Source: Rhizophagus irregularis
Lineage: Eukaryota; Glomeromycota; Glomeromycetes; Glomerales; Glomeraceae
Assembly: GCF_026210795.1 (NCBI RefSeq)
Contig: NC_089430.1
Location: forward strand, 1,860,001-1,924,000
Direction: 5' to 3'
Length of the DNA stretch: 64,000 nucleotides
Translations under genes and position numbers: made by a program
The notes under the pieces: model-generated
Told to the model about the DNA's origin: nothing
The model's database searches: none
What the model saw: only the letters and a program-made list of their open reading frames with translations
Shown: positions 60,299 through 64,000 of the stretch, piece by piece
Numbering within the stretch: the stretch's first letter is position 1
Layout of the letters: the number at the start of each line of letters is the position of its first letter

Positions 60299-61757
60299 AT
60301 GATCACCGATAAATCATCCCGCCTTGTCGGAGTGACAAGTGGAAATATATCAATTGATAATTTTATTAAAGCAACGCGAAAAAATAAATCCAACATTGAC
60401 AAATGCATGAAGTGGTTTGAATTCGAAAAATTTGAAAATTTAAAACAAATAGGTGAAGGTGGTTTCGCAAAAGTATATTCAGCAACTTGGTTACATGGAG
60501 GAAAAAAATTTATTTATACAGATCCAGTAACCAAAACTAAAAAAATTCGTACATATCCAAATACTGTTGCACTTAAAAGTATTAAAGGGTCAAATGAAAT
60601 TTCTGCTGAATATTTAAACGAGGTAATTATTTTTAATACATTTATATACTTGATCTTTCTTTTATTTTTAAAAATAAAAAAAAAAATTAATGATTTTTTT
60701 AAAAAATAGCTGGAAGTTTATCATAAATTGACACTAGATAATGTATCATTACCGTTTTATGGAATTACAAAAGATCCAAACAGTTCAGAATTTATGATGG
60801 TGACAAACCTTGCAGAGCAAGGATGTCTACGATCCTTATTAGGAGAAAGGTTTACCGAATTAAATTGGCAATATAAATTACTTATATTATTATATATTGT
60901 AATAGAATTAAAAATTTTGCATGAACAAGGAATATGTCATAAAGATCTTCATAGCGGAAACATATTACGATCATTAGGTCGTTATTATTTAACAGATTTT
61001 GGATTATCGGGACCATCAAATAAATCTTCAGATAAAATTTATGGTGTTTTAGGTTATTTGGCTCCCGAGGTGTTAAAGGGAAAACAATATTGTAGTCATG
61101 CTGATATTTATAGTTTTGGCGTTATGATGACAGAATTATCATCTGGTTTCCCCCCTTATTTTAATAAAAGTATGAGTGAAACTACTCTTGCTTTATCTAT
61201 TTGCGATGGATTAAGACCCGACTTTGGTAAAGGCACTCCCGAAATTTATAGAAGTTTAGCCAATAAATGTATGAATGCAAATCCCGATAAGAGACCAACT
61301 GCAAGTGAATTAGAAGAGAATATGTTATATTTGTATAATTGTTTATGTGGAAATATTAGTGGAGACGACGCTAAAAAAATTAAAGTGGAATTTGACATAG
61401 CTGATAAAGAAATTCCAAATGTTCAATCATTATTTAAAAAAAGTTCAAAAGATTCTAACTTAATGTTTGTAAGCAAACAGTTAGGTTTTAATGATATAAT
61501 AGAAACTTCTGTATACGATAGTAAGTATGAAATTACAAACTTGTTCAACTTGTTCTTAAATATTTATATACGATCATTAATATTAAATTACTCACTTTTT
61601 AATCAGATTTAGATTCAGGTCTAATAGGGCTCAATTTATCAGGTGAATATTTATCTGTAAGTCATATGCAATTATGAATTTAAACTTATATATTTATTAA
61701 AATTCTATATTAGATGATATCGGTGAGGACAATGAAGATGATGATAATGAAGATTGA
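60299..61757 (+). CDS. Protein kinase, short N-terminus (TKL-like family)
   Basis: Exons 60299-60622, 60710-61520, 61607-61642 and 61714-61757 give 404 residues. The start lacks the Cys-containing domain of the kinases at 33672 and 42642 and goes straight to SGNISIDNFIKATRKNK. Kinase: glycine loop GEGGFAKVY at 52-60, lysine K93 in VALK, HKD in place of HRD at 185-187 (CHKDLHSGNIL), DFG at 204-206, APE at 226-228, and MNANPDKRPTASEL. It ends in an acidic tail (DDIGEDNEDDDNED). Arg-to-Lys in the HRD motif is usually compatible with activity. Without splicing exons 3-4 the frame would run into intron sequence. Confidence 0.85.
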
Positions 61758-63822
61758 TATTTTAAATGCATATTAAATATATAGATTATATTCAATCATT
61801 GTTCACCCTATTTATGTTCGTAGATTGTAATAACTGTCATGATAATTCCTATTTATATTCTTTTACCTCTTATACCTTTTTAATTTTCATCAAAATAAAA
61901 TCAAAAAAGGTTTTTGCGTAGTGCAATAAACCAAATAATTTTTATTTAAACTTATTTAATTTTAAAATATTGTATTTCTAATATCGATAAAGACAGATAA
62001 TACTATAAATATTGTTTCGATTTTTCATTTTTCTGAACGAGTATTTTATCACACATTAATCATGAACCATCTTCCGTCTATAAATTAATAATTCACCAAA
62101 GGCACAAAAAATTCATCTTCAAATATGGGAATAGAACGTGGTCGTCAAATGTTCTTTAACTGGTTATTATTATTATTTGTTATATTCCCATTTTTCACTG
62201 GTTTCCAAAACTTTACAAAGTTGAAGCTGCTGGCCAACAGGTAACAATTCTGAATTACTATTTCCCATACCATTTTCAAGCGAAAATATTTCATTTACTT
62301 CAGTGGAACAATAAGCACTGAAGCACCCCTGATGTATTTAACAAAGGTCATCGAGAACAACGCGTTAGTTTGCTGTAGTAAATTATTCACTCTGCAGTAC
62401 TTCCATTCATTCATGTCGTAAACTTGCTTTCTTCTTGTCTTTGTACTCTCCGTCGACATAATGTTAAAAAATAATAACACTGATTCGTTACATCCTTTAC
62501 TCATTGAATCATAATATTCTAATCAGTATTCTTTAATGTTTTGACCAACAAATCCCGATGAATTTGCAATGTTGCTACCATATCGAGAGAAAATACAACT
62601 TCACCTCTAGCTACACTCGAATATCAGTAATGTATAGAATAGTATTGAACATATGTATTTTAAGGTATTTTCCGTTTCACTAGCGACACGTTTGAGCATT
62701 AGCTCGATTTAAAGTTATCATTTCATCATTTAACCAGCCTCGTTTTTAAGAGTTAATTGGGTCATTTTCACGCAACTTCCTCTATAAGAATTTTGTCACC
62801 AAATCAACATAACGACAAGCTTCTCAGCTTGCTCTAATATCAATGAGGGATACCCATCACAGTCTCGTAAACTTCTAGTGACGGACGACACAATATCATT
62901 ATATAGTAATTCACGGCCTTAAAGTTATCATTATTCTTATATGTTTAATTGTGGCATGTATACTCATTTCCCCGACTTTTTCAAGATATGGTAATTCTAC
63001 TTGAATCTCTTAGCTGCATATTTACGATTTTCTTTTATTTTTTTCATTTTCTTTAGATACACCTCTTTGAAATGACCTCTATTGATCACCTTTTTCTCCT
63101 TGTGGCATTAATACTCGTTTACTATCTTCAGACTTATTTACTGCTCTTTCTACATTCGCTACGATCTATTACACCATGAATTTAATCTATTATATATCTG
63201 AGGGTCAAGAAGCTCAAATGAATAAATTTGTTCAAATTTCTTTAGGTATAGTAAGTTTATCGTACATGCGTCTCCATCAACGTTAAAAGTAGCTCTTTTA
63301 TAAACTCAACTAATGAATCTGAACGAGTCTTGGCGACGGAGAGTGCTTGATGGCTTGTCCGTACTGAAACAAACGACAGTGTCAATCTAGCTATAGAAGT
63401 ATGATCTTTATTCGTCGTTTCTGAGAAGGTTTTTCAATGTGAAGGTAATTTCCTACAGCTCTAGGTGACTGTTTTCGAATATTGAGAGTGGGCTCATCGG
63501 ATCTTTTGATCCAGGTTTTATGGAATTAGTTGTGCCAACATTATAATATCAAAGGAAAAGCACAAAATATCCAAGGGGTAAAATTCAATTTTAAAATCTA
63601 ATAGATTAGACAGTATTTAGATCCGGAAATGCTATAATTATTGTAGTATTTATAATAATACTCGCGACAAAAATAATTACATTTAATATTTGTACTCGGG
63701 AAAAGCAAAGATATACAATTATCGATCACGTGATATCAAATAATAACTGATCTACTACTGATAAAAGGATAGATTAAAAAATTTTTAAACATAATATTTT
63801 TCTTAAATTACTTTTATGAACA
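61758..63822. other. Unrecognised, less AT-rich region
   Basis: About 62090-63530 is less AT-rich than the surroundings and could be an old transposon or gene remnant. Frames such as 62295-62504 (-) carry no known domain, and no terminal repeats were found. Confidence 0.35.
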
Positions 63823-64000
63823 ATGAACACCGATATTGACACAAACACTTTAGAAAATCAAAATGAATCGATGATAATAAAATAACGGATGAATCAAAAC
63901 CACCATACCTTACCGAAAAGTTAAGTGGAAATAAATCAATTGATAATTTTTTTTAGAAACGAGTAAAAATTAAATTCATATAATAATGACAAGTGTATAG
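63823..64000 (+). pseudogene. Start of another kinase-like copy, cut by the window end
   Basis: From ATG 63823 the frame encodes MNTDIDTNTLENQNES. In a shifted frame follow ITDESKPPYLTEK and LSGNKSIDNF, which match the start of the kinase at 60299 (ITD.. and SGNISIDNF). The shift and a TAG after IDNFF suggest decay, but the rest is outside the window. Confidence 0.45.

Noticed and set aside
61521-61612. Hydrophobic C-terminus of the kinase at 60299
   Set aside because: It is the translated intron after GTAAGT; exons 3 and 4 give an acidic tail in frame instead.

Overview
The window looks like nuclear DNA of an arbuscular mycorrhizal fungus (Glomeromycotina, most like Rhizophagus). It is very AT-rich. 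Genes are split by short GT..AG introns, long gene-poor stretches separate them, and short terminal-inverted-repeat elements are common. The families are those expanded in these fungi: kinases with a Cys-containing N-terminal domain, F-box proteins, sacsin-like ATPase/BTB proteins, Hsp70-like proteins, DUF4419 proteins and TRP-like channel fragments. This assignment is by family recognition, not by database search. I saw no rRNA, tRNA, CRISPR array or prokaryotic operon.

Layout. 1-6396: a decayed unrecognised gene and a five-exon Hsp70-like gene whose ATPase site has lost key residues, with five tandem 45-47 bp repeats upstream. 6397-27307: a direct segmental duplication of about 8 kb (copy A 6397-14783, copy B 19400-27307) around a single-copy F-box gene. 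Each copy carries a small four-exon gene (open in B, broken in A) and a roughly 1070-residue sacsin-like ATPase + BTB gene (open in both). Comparing the copies shows three transposon insertions with their empty sites and one inversion. 27308-33671: gene-poor, with a telomere-like tract, a decayed membrane-protein gene and a kinase/channel gene chimera. 33672-44412: one intact kinase gene (eight exons), a frameshifted gene, a SAM-like fragment and a kinase gene stopped by an in-frame TAA. 44413-50813: mostly empty or decayed. 50814-58790: a DUF4419 gene followed by an array of four tiny two-exon genes for Cys-rich peptides of 36-41 residues, with a decayed DUF4419 copy inside the array. 58791-64000: a four-exon kinase gene, then unrecognised sequence, then the start of another kinase-like copy.

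The most unusual item is the Cys-rich peptide array. Three members keep eight cysteines in conserved order and end His-Cys-x-Cys-Gly-x-Cys-Lys. Each has a micro first exon of 13-16 nt, a TGAGTCA (bZIP-type) site 93-101 bp before the ATG, and an inverted repeat around the second exon. They resemble metallothioneins or other metal/redox peptides, but I cannot assign them to a family. All exon models come from reading splice signals and frames by eye.
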